Shown here piece by piece: positions 1 through 11,240 of a DNA stretch of 64,000 nt (its first letter is position 1; every line of letters begins with the position of its first letter). A model generated the notes under the pieces. That model did not search any database. It had not been told where the DNA came from and saw nothing but the letters and a program-made list of their open reading frames with translations. The position numbers and the translations under genes were made by a program. The stretch lies in the NCBI GenBank assembly GCA_037954325.1, contig JBBMNZ010000021.1, positions 14,166,616-14,230,615 on the forward strand, written 5' to 3'. Origin of the DNA: Fistularia commersonii (lineage: Eukaryota > Chordata > Actinopteri > Syngnathiformes > Fistulariidae).

Positions 1-884
1 TATAGAGATAGCCTCGCCCGTGATTTGAGGAAGCGGGGGGAAAATTAAATCCTGTGACTCAGGGATTCTCTTTGGGTTCGGGGCCTAAATTAGAAATTTA
101 GTCTCCCATCTGAAGATGCAGACTCATTAATATTTATTGGTACTTTTACTTTGCGGGGGAAATACGTTTTCGGAACTCGATTTTTAAGATGAGAAAACAT
201 TTCATCGGCATGATAAACAGGTAATTAAGCATGGAAACGTTAAAATAAAACGAGCGTCCCGGCGGAACTGAATTCGCTTTGCTTTCGAACCGACTTTAGG
301 GGAGATGCAAAGAGACAGAAATGCTCAGATGGGGGAAAAAAAAAAAAAAAAAGAAAGTGTCAAAATGCCAGAAGGGGAATCAACTTCCCTGTTCCCATCC
401 ATATGTTGATAAGTTGCTGCTCTGTGAAATCCATCCCAACCCAGACACCTGACAGCTGGAGGTTCCAACGCCGTTTCCCCCCGAACCTCCATCTGGACGC
501 CTCCTTCCAGCGGCAGCTGCAAACCAGGATGGCGAGGAGAGGGTGAAAATAAAAAATAAAAAAACCCAGCCACCGCTTGGGATTTCGCTTTTTTTTTTTT
601 TTTTTTAGGGCCGGCGATACGGCTATAATACGGAGAAGGTTGCGCGGCTATTATGTGTTCTTTTCGAAATGAGGTTTTATCGGCAAATTCATTCATCGCA
701 TCTGAAATGGCGTTTGGCTCTTCTCTGAGCGGCTCCGCGGCCGTTAGATAGATGGGCGGCCGAGACAAGGAGAGGAATAACAGAAAAGGAAAAGAGAAAA
801 GCCATTTTGTCCCCGACGCCCGATTAATTTGAGGAGAACTAGGAAATGCCAGCAGGATTAAATGTGAAACACCCACAGCTCTCC

Positions 885-917
<33 letters not shown>

Positions 918-1296
918 TCGCTCTTATTCTTTCTATCCCCAAGTTCAAATTAAAGGATGAGGTGGAGAGAGATGGGGGGGGTTTGCAAGAGGGGGAGACG
1001 AGAGGGTGGAAAAGAGAAGAAATGTGTTAATTGCTTGCCAATCGATAATTCTATAATTACTTTGTGACAAATGGCTGGCTGGTGGTGCTGGGGTTGGTTC
1101 GGAGGAGGGCGGGGAGGAGGAGGAGGCGGCGGCGGCGGCGGCGGCGGGCGGGGACGCCGAAAGGGATTGGCCGTGATCAGGAACGGAAATATTTGCTTTT
1201 GTGCCTACAAGCCTGGCTGCCCCAGGGATTTGTGACAGGGAATTTATGTCAGGTTTAAACGTGAAGCCGAGCCTCCCCGGGGGTACTTTGCGGAGA

Positions 1297-1331
<35 letters not shown>

Positions 1332-2273
1332 ATGACACTCATACTACACAAAGTAGTTGTTTTTTTTTTTTGTTTTTTTTTTGCGCCACGGCATACCTTA
1401 CCTTGATATTTCTTCTCGAGTCGAACGCGCCGCTACAAAAGCCCTTTAGTCGGCGGCGCAAGAGACAATAGCCACGAGGAGTATGAAAGCATATTAAAGA
1501 TAGGCTGGCAGATTATCATTTTCGCACCATTAAATTGTCAGACCAATTTAAGAGAATAGCGGGCTGTAAAAGGAAACCCGAAGCGAGCGCTTTCGAATTT
1601 GGCTAGAAGACTTCGAGTCGACCGGCGCCTGTCACAGTTCACTATCTTCCAATCACAGTTTCATTATGTCAGCCAAGCGTGAAGTGATGAGAGTCTCCTC
1701 CGGCCACGGACGGGCGGCGGGGGGAAGAAGCTTCAGGCAGACAGCAGGTGGGTTATCTGGAGACCTGCACGGGTCAGGGCCCCCCCTCCCCCCCAAACCC
1801 CCCCGTGATAGTTGGCGCCCCCTAGCTGCAAAGGTAGGGTCAGGGGGGGCCCGTTGGAGATTGATGGCCCGCCTTCACTCATGTCAAATCACCTGTCAGC
1901 ATGCCCCTGGCGCTGAATCCATTTTGTTCCAAGCCACCATTAACCTTGGACCACTTGGATTCATTCCCCCTCTCCGCGGATCAGGCCCTTACAACCTTTG
2001 TCTACTCCGCCTGCCAACCTAGTTACCAGCCTCAACTTTTATTATGTTCGCCAGGCTACCATCAGCATGGGTAACTTTTTGGAGTGGAAAATTTTTTTTT
2101 TTTTTTTTTAGAGTTGATTCACGGAGCACGAGTTATGACGGCGTGGAGACGTGTCATCCGCTCGAAGCCCCGCCGGTGGATGGGTTCTCATTAACGTACA
2201 CCAGCGACGCACGGGAGGCAAGAAGGAACGAGGTAACGAAGGGAGAAAGTCGTTAGATATAAACTATTTAGGC
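1..2273. other. Intergenic, no gene recognised
   Basis: No open frame here has splice structure or a recognisable protein. The stretch holds homopolymers (A near 335 and T near 590), (CA)n tracts at about 888-916 and 1299-1331, and a GGC/GGA run near 1110-1150. Between these lie long, non-repetitive, CpG-containing segments (about 640-790, 1380-1660 and 1860-2040) that could be conserved non-coding elements. That is a suspicion from texture only, since no alignment was possible. Confidence 0.6.
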
Positions 2274-3126
2274 CAGGGGTTTTTGTCGGACCCGACCAGT
2301 GACGCGCGGTGAGGTTCATGGCTGGTGAGGCAGGGGAACTGTGTGCCTCACTTAGCGGCTCTTGGCGGCCGTTTTATGATCGGCACAATAAACTAGTAAC
2401 ACACATACAGCTGTTGACAAAAAACAGTGTACATTGGAATTTTAGTTCATATATCAAAAATGTTTAAACTTTTTAATTGTGATAGAGACAGCAATACGGT
2501 CTTACGACAGAGCATGCCGGCAGTCAGCCATCATTGCGCAATCAGTCCACCGCTTCGCAGTATTCGAACAGTAAATATGAAAATCCAGTCATTTTGAATA
2601 ACAATCTCAAACTGGTAAGATTAGATGAAAAATACCTTCATGGTGCAAATCACTGATAAATAGAATCATTCCGTTCTTTTTTTAATTTGACATTTTTTTT
2701 CTTTCCAAGATTGGCAAGTGAGGCACGGCCTCACCTGCCTCCCCTGACTGCACATCACTGGACCCGACACCCTCATCAGCAAGATGTTGTCATCATAGAA
2801 AAGAAAGAGTAATGGAAATAAAATGGAGCGCACTTCTTATTTGTTCCTTGAGGTTAATAAGAAACCCGGATGCGCCGTGTGGATGCAGCAAGTTGAAATT
2901 GCACTTGCTTTTCTTCACGAATCTCAGGTTGTTCATCATGTATTTTTTTATAAGAACAGTTCATTCCCAATAAAGATTTATATCATTTACCTGCTCTCCT
3001 TTACACTAAAACAAAGGAAAATTTTGGACTTAATGTTCCATCTAGGTAACGACTATCATTTTACCGGTCCGGCCCCCTCGACATCAAATTAGGCCGTAAG
3101 TGTCCAAAATGAGTTTGACACCCCTG
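2274..3126. mobile_element. Outer hAT-type non-autonomous DNA transposon, split by a second hAT
   Basis: The left end reads CAGGGGTTTTTGTCGG and the right end, reverse-complemented, reads CAGGGGTGTCAAACTCAT, the classic hAT/Charlie-like terminus. An exact 8-bp target duplication ATTTAGGC flanks it at 2266-2273 and 3127-3134. It is interrupted at 2297-2760 by another hAT element; without that insert and its duplicated target it would be about 380 bp. No transposase frame was found, so it is a MITE-like derivative. Confidence 0.88.
2297..2760 (+). mobile_element. Inner hAT MITE (464 bp) inserted inside the outer hAT
   Basis: The ends are CAGTGACGCGCGGTGAGG and, reverse-complemented, CAGTGATGTGCAGTCAGG. 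An exact 8-bp duplication GACCCGAC lies at 2289-2296 and 2761-2768. The interior has no long frame. A diverged copy of the same family lies in reverse orientation at 4516-5003, which confirms a dispersed family. Confidence 0.9.
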
Positions 3127-3757
3127 ATTTAGGCGAAGGCACCTGACCGAGGGAGGACTTCGACAAAATGACAACGGGCGAGTTGAAGGATAGATTATGT
3201 CTAATTACTCGAGTTGTTTCCTGCTGTGAAAACGGGCTTCGGCATCTAAATATATATATATATACTCGCTCCTAATTCAGAAACGGGGTACAAACCAACA
3301 GATTATCCGAGGGCTTTACATTACAGGTCTGATACCCGCACAGAAAGAGAGCACTCTGGGTTGCAAATATCGACTCACGGATGTTTTGCGGGCGATCCAC
3401 ATGCTGGCAAAGCCGCGTCGTTCAAAGGAGGGATTTTGTTTTTCCCCAATGGTCTCCAGCTGTGACAGCTTTGGATGGAAAACAAAAACAACCTGCAAAC
3501 AAAACGCAAAAGTGAGACTTTAATCCTCCGCAACTAGAGGTTTAAGCAGAAGATGTAAATAAAATAAAGTCGAGAAGCTACGGAGGAGAAATGTGGATAA
3601 TACGAGGGAAGGCCTCCGCGGTGCCGGTGGGAAACAAGAGGAACGGATGAAATTAAGATTAGATAGAAAGATACGAATCCAAGAGCTCGCTTACTCTTTG
3701 AACGTGTGGAAATTAAAAACCCGGTCGGGTTTACGGCGGCAGGAAGAGGCGCATACT

Positions 3758-4370
3758 ATTCATTCATTCATTCATTCCTTCACGCTTATCCTGCACTCTG
3801 AGTCGCTGTCACTGGACCGGCTTATTCATTGCACAATAGGGACAAACAACCGCTTATATGGAGCATTCACGCTTGCAAGCATTCGCTCACTCATTCACCC
3901 GTCAGATAGACAAACAAGCATTTGTTCCCTCTTATATAGAAACACGCGATCACATAGAAAGGATTCACCCTCTCATTCACATGACCTATAGAGACATGCA
4001 ATCATTCATTCTTGCATCATATAAACATACAACCATTCATCCTCTCATTCACTCAAGTGCTGTATGGAGACGTCATCCGATAAATACATGCAACCATTCA
4101 CTCGCTCATTCATACGTCCGATGGAGACATTCACTCGCTCATGCACTGAGATATGGGAACATTCACCCTCTCGTTCACTCACAAGTTTTATGGAGACATT
4201 CAACCATTCATACGTCCTATGAATACACACAAGTCACCCTCACATTCACATGTCTGGTCAATTTAGTGTGTCCCACGAAGGTCCTGCATGTGTTTGATCC
4301 CACCGAGACACATGGAGAACGCGGAGACTCGGCGCAGGATTCAACCAGGGACCAGAAGAGCCGCTGAGGA
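3758..4370 (+). repeat. ATTCA-rich minisatellite repeat with common fish-repeat tail
   Basis: Starts with tandem ATTC units (3758-3780), continues with degenerate units containing CATTCACTCGCTCATTCA or CATTCACCCTCTCATTCAC, and ends with a conserved module (about 4250-4366: CAATTTAGTGTG, then GGAGAACGCGGAGACTC and CAGGATTCAACCAGGGACC). The same head, unit and tail modules recur inside the NCLN introns at 26.3, 30.6-31.7 and 32.5-34.4 kb, so this is one dispersed composite repeat family. Confidence 0.8.
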
Positions 4371-4515
4371 AAGTGTTTATTTACTTTTACTTTTATAAAA
4401 CCGTCAGGAGTAACTGAAAGTAACTGTTACAATCATAGCTTTCCATATTCCTTGTTAAAAGTCTTTGCAAAATGGCAGTGCGTCGACGGTGGTCCGACCG
4501 GAGGAGGCTACAGAA

Positions 4516-5003
4516 CGGTGCCGTGCAGTCGGGGGAGGCAGGAGAGGCCGTGCCTCACTTGCCAATTTTGGAAAGTAAAAAAAAAAATGTAAAATGAAAA
4601 AAAGAACGGAATGGTTATATGTATCAGGGATTTGCACTATAAGGATATTTTTCCCTTGACTTCACCCGTTTTGGATTGCTTTTTTTAATTTAAATCGCTG
4701 GATTTTCACATTTACTGTTCAAATACTGAGAAGAGACGTGCGGTGAGGCTGCGGATGGTTGAGCCTCAACGTAGATCGCGCAATGACGGGCGACTGCCGG
4801 CATGCTCCACGCTAAGACCGTACTGCTGTCTCTCTGCATGTCACTACTGAAATGTTTAAAACACTTTTGCTTTATGAACACCATTTCAAATGCACGGTGT
4901 TTTTTTTTTTTTTTGTCAACAACCTTATTTGCGTAACTAGTTTATTGTGCTGAGGCACATCGGTCAGTGCCTCACCGGCCGTGAACCTCACCGCACGTCA
5001 CCG
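4516..5003 (-). mobile_element. Second copy of the inner hAT MITE family, diverged
   Basis: Read on the minus strand it begins CGGTGACGTGCGGTGAGG and follows the 2297-2760 copy through several shared blocks, including ACAATAAACTAGT, GCATGCCGGCAGTC, CAGTAAAT.TGAAAATCCAG and TTGGCAAGTGAGGCACGGCC. It ends at 4516. Flanking 8-mers CTACAGAA (4508-4515) and CGACGGAA (5004-5011) match at 6 of 8 positions, an eroded target duplication. It is older than the 2297 copy and has an extra internal segment near 4735-4760. Confidence 0.82.
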
Positions 5004-8000
5004 CGACGGAAGGTTCTGGACAGAAAACGACGCTGTCACAAATTTCCACGCTGCGTCTGGACGCGGGGAAATCACAGGATAAACGTGCGGTTTGTCTCGG
5101 CCGCGTCTTCCGGCGTTCGGGTCAAAAGCTAACCGCGTCGCTATGAGACGATGTTTTCTAACACCGGCCATTAAGCAAAGCGGCAAGCGGCGCGGCACTC
5201 AATCTGAAGCTGGCATTTCAATAATCGCTTGCGTAAAACATTAAAACTCGCTTACAGATATTTCCCGAACTCTCGTCTCGTCCCCGGGCGGCTCGCTGGG
5301 TTATTTAGCGCCGGCTACTGTAAACACTTATAAATATCCCGGACGACCCGGCTCCCGGCTCCTCTGTTTTACAGGAATCAAGCGGCCGCCGCGCAATTTG
5401 ATTCACGAGCGGGACGTCCGCCGATCCTGTTATTCATGCCGTCCGCCTTCAAGGCCGCTCATTCCCCCGGCGCCGATAAAAGAATAGTATTGTCACAACG
5501 ACGCCCCGGCCAGCGGGATGGTTTCCTGCAGGATTTGATATTATACGTATGATCCATCTACACATGAAGCACGGTTATAAGCAGATGTTTGATCATTTCA
5601 CTGGCCTATAAAAGGGTGATTGGGCTGCCAGTGGCCGCTGTAATATTGATTGATGGCGGGCAGGTGGGGGCCACTGTACTGCCCTCAGACAGGCTCTGTT
5701 TATTTATACAGTCCGCCGTCTGCCCACCTTACCCGCCGCCGGGGCCGCGTCGGGCCAGGGAGATGAAAAAGAAATGGATATACGCTGCTGACGCCGTAAC
5801 GGCGAAGACAAACCGAAACATTTTCAGCGCGAAGGTATCGGCGATATCGGTATTGTTATTTTGCTCGAAATTGGAATTCCATCATGAGCTTCTTTGCATA
5901 TTCGGACTTGATTTTCCATTATATATCGTCGATGTTATTTAAATTGAGGTTTTTCGGGCGACGGATAGGCGACGAAAGCCCCGTTTCTCGATCCGGAATT
6001 ATCCTTAAATCTGCGCGACGTGAACTTATGTTAACGGCGTAAACAGGAGGTGGCGGATGCTCCATTTCTGTGACTCGCACGGAGGACGGAGAGAGGAAAA
6101 AAAAAAAAAAAAAAAAAAAAAAGCCGAGTCCTCTCCAGACCATTAAGGCTGCTGAATAGTGAAGTCCCTGTTCCATTCCAATTTTGGGAGCTTTGAAGCA
6201 GTCAGCGGTTGGATGTGGGCTGCCCCACAGAGCGTGTCTTCTGTTCCACTGAGCACACAGTAGCTTAGGGATCAGCCCGTGTCCCTGACAGGAATATGTG
6301 CCACCGAGTGTTGGCCTGTCCGCCGAACAGAGCCGCGAGCCTCAGATCAGTGGCATTGGCTGGCCCGCGGCTTGTTCTTTATGGCTGTGTCGCTGAGTGG
6401 CTGGCTCTCCGCTGCGCAGCCCTCCAGATGGATGCCGGGACGGCGGAGGCCACGGGGCTGAAAATCCCATCAAGCTGCAGTTCCAGGTCCTTGCACTGAG
6501 AAGATGAAGCTCCCCGGCACGCCAGGGGACACGGGCCAAACCCTCCTGCACCTCTATCACCTCCCAACCCCAATCCCTTCATGCCCCTCTTTCCTTTCTT
6601 TCCTCACTCCTCTCCTCCCCCCCCTCTCACGCTTTCTTCCCACCGCAAGCCCAACCAGCCAGAATATGGAGTGTGGCCCTCGGGGTCTTTGGCCCTCGCT
6701 TGTTAAATAAAGGAGCTGACTGGCTGATTGATAGACCCTCGCCGGTCCCTGCATCTCACACGTTTGCCGCTCCGCTACCTCATATACCAATCCTTTGTTG
6801 GCCAGGTCGGCGCGGGCTTTCGTTAAACGCGCCGTTTGATGGATGGCGCCAATTTTCCTCCAAAACCCAGATGAGCAACTTAAGTGGCGTGCCCCCGCTC
6901 CCGCGGTCTCTCCCCGGGTAACTTCCACGAACATAGAGGGACAAGAGTGCTCGAAAACGGTATCAATCAAACAACCTTGTGCGCGGCGACGTCATATTTC
7001 CAGAGTAACTCCGGTTCGCTTCCACCCTTCGGACTCGGCGAGCGCGGACCCGGCGCGTCGCGCTCCTCGCCGCTCCGTCCTGCGGAATTCAATATCGACC
7101 GCCCGGACGGTAGAATAATCGGTAAAAACAGGTGAGAAAGATAAACGGATGCAAGGCCGATGCTCTCCGGGGTTTCATTTGTTAGCCCGCGAGGACACGG
7201 CTCCCGGCGGCGGCGCCGAAACGCGAGGTCGTTCCAGTTACCGAGAGGAGAATCTTGGGTTAAGGACAAAGATTCTCACTTGGCGCGAGACGGCCGTGGG
7301 GGTTTTATTTCCCCTGTGGTTCCCCGCAATAAATGTCCATCCCACACTTTGCTCCGGGAGGCCATTTGGGCTGAACGCCGGCCTATTCGTCATTGTTTCC
7401 CGTCCGTCGCGGCGATCTGCGGGATCTTCCCCGCTGACGTGATGCGGTCCTCACAGCCGCTCGCAATAACGGGCATTTTTTTTTAACATTCATTAAAAAA
7501 AAAAATCTAATAACACCCGCCGCGGTTAATTATAATTCATTTTAACCCAGCGTCCAATTTGAATACGACGAATGGGAGTTTACTTATCTGCGATACGTAC
7601 GGTAATTACAAGTAACCGCTTTCCGCACCTTTTCATCATTGTCGTCGGTCGTTTTCGGAAAAAATTTAAAATCGCGCGGAGAATCCTACGTTTATCCTCC
7701 GGAGACTTGTCGGAAACATCTCGGAGAAGCAGATCTTCTCGGAGGAGCTCCTCACCGAGTTAATAAACGCGAATCCTCCAGTTCTCGGGGAGCGGGAGCC
7801 CACAGATGCGCCGAGGGAAAAAGGGGAGGAAAAAAAAATAAATAACAACTCCGCTTCGCTTATCCCAACCTTGTACTTGGGGAAACACAAAGCGAACAGC
7901 GGGGAGGCGCTGGTTTGTTTTTTCTCCTCCGTGCGGAGGGATTTAATTGGATTAACCTCTTCTTTCTGACTGCGGGTCGCCGCTCCGCTCGTTCGTCACG

Positions 8001-9375
8001 CCGATCGATATTTTTAGGCGATCCGATTCCTTTATGGCCGCCCTTCTTCTTTTAATATACAAACGCCACAGCGAAAGAGGACGGCCGTCGCCGGCTCGTG
8101 GAAGGATAGTTGAGACACACTGGCCCCTCACCAGAACAACTGGCATCTCCTTTTTCCAGATGGACACGCAGGTGGGCTCACAGGTGGAGAAAGAGGGGGG
8201 GTTGGCTCGGACGGTTTTTGTGTGCCGCTCTGCATGTTTGCGTGTGTGTGCGTGCATTCACACGCAACATCTGCCCGTTCTCCGACCACGTTTGCATGAG
8301 AGGGGTTTCATGGGTGAAGCTACACTGCACCCTCCTGGACGGCGGCGGCGCAGCACGCCATCAGGGGGCGTGATGGGAAGAGTTCTCGGCGGGAGGGGAA
8401 AGTCAGCGAATCGGCGTGGACGCGTATTTCGACGTCGCTTTTTTATGCAGCATCGGGTGGGTGTCGCGTCGTCGTCACGCGAGGATACAGAAAATTAAGG
8501 GAATATGTCAAGTGTGGGTCCTCTCACAGCCAGGCCTGCTAAGTTTAAACAGCATTTCTTTGAAATTAAAAAAAAAAAAAAAAAAAAAAACTAAAACGTC
8601 CACAATCCTCTAAAAGCTTCGGAATAAATCATTTGTCCAACGTGGGGAAAAAAAAAAAAAAAAAAAATAGATAAATAAAATCAGCTAGCTCCAAACAATA
8701 TGATTGCAGAAAGCAAACCGACAAATATTATTGATTCCCGCAAACACACAGACAGCTAATCAATGAATGTATGTCCTATCCACACAGGCTGCGAGTCCGG
8801 ATCAATTCTGAAGAAAGATGAGGCAATGGCAAATCAAGTGAAGTAGTTCTGAAGCGTATCCCGCTGTTGTGTGAGGGAATAAATTCCCTAAGCAGATGAA
8901 AGATCGACCGTGGCTGTGAGAAATGTTGCGGGCCAAACCATTCCAGCTCACAGAGACAGATCCTGCCTAAGACTGCAAATTCAAATACATATTTCAGCCT
9001 ACGCACTGCGTGTGTGTGTGTGTGTGTGTCTACGTGTGTGTACTCTTACTTCTGTCTTGTCATACACTTTTCTAACAGTTGCTCTCTGGCCTCACATCAT
9101 GAACCGCCAAATGATTTATTGATCCGGACGCAGCCTCCAAATACCCGCACAATCATTTCATCACACTGTCATTATTGCCCTATGATGAGCTTGCCGTTGG
9201 AAAAAGTTTGAGGGGCCCCTCAAGGGCGCCCCGGTCCACGCTGAATTGATGGGCGCCTCCGTTCCTGCACGCCGCCTGCTCGTAAAAAAGTTGCGGGTTT
9301 GAATTGCCTCGCCGATCGCGCCGCATCCTTGTTTCACTCCTTAAAGTTTTCATAACGCGTACAAAAGGAAAGCAT
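5004..9375. other. Intergenic, no gene; candidate conserved non-coding segments
   Basis: No coding exon with convincing splice sites was found. Segments such as 5200-5720, 6130-6520 and 6700-7480 are long, free of simple repeats and rich in CpG, with homeodomain-like cores (for example ATTGATTGATGG near 5646 and TTAATTATAATTCATT near 7527). Poly(A) runs sit at 6096-6122, 8567-8590 and 8646-8667, and a (TG)n tract near 9009. These blocks could be enhancers of a gene outside the window; that is inference only. Confidence 0.5.
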
Positions 9376-9600
9376 TACATTACATTTGGCAGGCGCTTTT
9401 ATCCAAAGCGACTTACAATAGAGGACATAAGGACTGCAAATAACACTTGCAAATACAAGATGCACAGGAAATATACAGAACAGTAAGCTTGGGTTTAGTG
9501 AGTTTTTTTTGCTTTTTGTGTTTTTTTGACAAAGACGCACACAAACATACACACACGCACACTGCATAGCCTATGCATAACCTGATCTGGGTAGCAAGAA
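9376..9600 (-). mobile_element. 5'-truncated LINE 3' end (minus orientation)
   Basis: Contains the module CATTACATTTGGCAGGCGCT, TTATCCAAAGCGACTTACAA, GATGCACAGGAAATATACAG and a (CA)-rich tract. The same block recurs at 21087-21426 (+) and 34807-35137 (-). Its terminal (ATTAC)n-like tail and CGCTTT core match the end of the L2-like LINE at 28270-29160, so it is read as a short retroposed LINE end. Confidence 0.75.
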
Positions 9601-9660
9601 CGTGGCCACTCGGGAGCGGACGAGCTGCATCCGCCCGTCGTCACGGCGATAGAAGTGCAT

Positions 9661-9760
9661 TACCGTATTTTGCGGACTGTAAGACGCGTTTTTTTTTTCC
9701 CCCGCGCTTTGAGTTTTCTTCGCTAACGTCCATTAGGGGGCGCAGGACGGCACACGGAAT
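9661..9760. repeat. Fragment of the 'ACCGTATTTTTCGG' terminal-repeat family
   Basis: TACCGTATTTTGCGGACTGT followed by AAGACGCG and a T run matches the terminus of the element starting at 10061 (TACCGTATTTTTCGGCCTAT). Only one end is present. Confidence 0.55.
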
Positions 9761-10060
9761 ATTTTTCGACGACGACGTTTTAGCAGCGACTCGACACCTG
9801 CTAAGAGTAGATGCGAACGGCGTGGAGCGGCGTGAAGGAATCCAACATCGCCGACGGGTTTCCGAAGGTCGGACAGCACAACTTCAGAGGGAAATTTGCC
9901 TGGAAATGAACGTGACGTTGATTTTTTTTGATTTTTTTCAACTCCAACACCGATGAAGACTTCTGGGGGATGAATAAAGCCGTCAATGACTTCTCCGTTT
10001 TGTTTGATCAGCTGTTTTACTGCCGTGTTACGCGCACCGTTTGGAAACAATCGGTTAAAG

Positions 10061-10553
10061 TACCGTATTTTTCGGCCTATAAGTCGCATTTTTTTTCATG
10101 GTTTGGCTGGTCCTGCGACTTATACTCAGGTACGATTTCAAATATTGACGGTCATTTCACATGTTCGTTCTTTTCACACTGACAGCGGCGAGAGTGCGAT
10201 CTACACTTGTGTAAATTTAAAGTTTAAACATCCACTTAAAAAGACAAAAGACAAATGAAAATCACATTCTGCGGATTACAAGCGGCGAGTGGTGAAATAT
10301 GCGTCCGAAAACAAAAAAATCGAGCGGCAGAGAGAAAGTTTGGAGTGCGCGAGAAAGGAGCGAGGGACCGGCGAAAAACAGAGCATTCTCTAACTGCATT
10401 TGTGATTTAAGATAAGGTCTAACCAGAAAATTGTCATCCACTCGGACATTACATTATAAATTGCCTTTCAAGGTGAAATGTTTGTTCTTGGTCTGATTTC
10501 ATCAAATAAATTCCCCCCCGAAAAATGCGACTTATAGTCCAGAAAATACAGCA
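10061..10553. mobile_element. Non-autonomous DNA transposon-like element with ~30-bp inverted ends
   Basis: The left end TACCGTATTTTTCGGCCTAT, continuing AAGTCGCATTTTT, is mirrored at about 10523-10553, which reverse-complements to GCTGTATTTTCTGGACTATA then AGTCGCATTTTT. The ~490-bp interior has no coding potential. The superfamily cannot be decided from this copy because target duplications are not clear. Confidence 0.65.
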
Positions 10554-11240
10554 TGTGAATAAACATTTACAAAATATTCTTGTGTGATTATGTCATTTCA
10601 CAACGTGGGTATCTACGGCTTATAATCCAGTTCAGTTAATATATGTAAAAATATTTTTTTCTTTTAAAATTTTGTGGTGCGGCTTATACACCAGTGTGCT
10701 CTATAGTACAGAAAATATGGTAAGTAAATAAATATCTATGAAATCTTTCTGTGTAAATATCTCATTTACACTCATCTGCAGTTTATAATCCAGTGTTGCA
10801 AATATATGTTAAAATATTTTTTCTTTTAAAATTTTGTGGTGGGGCTTATACACCAGTGCGCTCTATAGTACAGAAAATATGGTATGTAAATAAACATCTA
10901 CAAAATTATGTAAATATAATTTCACAACATGGGTATCTGCAGTTAATAGAAGAACAAAAATAATTATTTCAAAATTTAGTGGGTGTGGCTTGTTTAAACA
11001 TCTTTTCGCAACATGGGTATCTGTGGTTTATAATCCAGAGCAGTAAATATAAGAAAAAAAATAAAAATAAAAATAAATAAATTTAGTGGGTGTGGCTTAT
11101 ATCCCGGTGCGCTCTACAGGACGGAAAATATGGTATGTAAATAAATATTCACAAAATCTTCTTGTGTAAATATCATTTCACAACGTGGGTATCTGCGGCT
11201 TATAATCAAGTGTTGCAAATATATGTAAAAATATTTTTTT
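10554..11240 (+). repeat. Degenerate tandem array, about five units of ~150-180 bp
   Basis: Successive units share GTAAATAAA, TTTCACAACGTGGGTATCTG, CGGCTTATAATCCAGT, CTTTTAAAATTTTGTGGTG and CAGTGCGCTCTATAGTACAG, with unit starts near 10604, 10781, 10929, 11003 and 11183; one unit is deleted. The unit includes a piece of the adjacent transposon terminus (GAAAATATGGTA), so the array probably grew from one end of that element. Confidence 0.75.

Noticed and set aside
325..948. 207-codon minus-strand frame
   Set aside because: Built from homopolymers and a (CA)n tract (runs of K, F and CVCV); no splice support or protein-like composition.
3593..4367. Frames with HSFIHS/HPLIHS repeats
   Set aside because: Translations of the ATTCA minisatellite.
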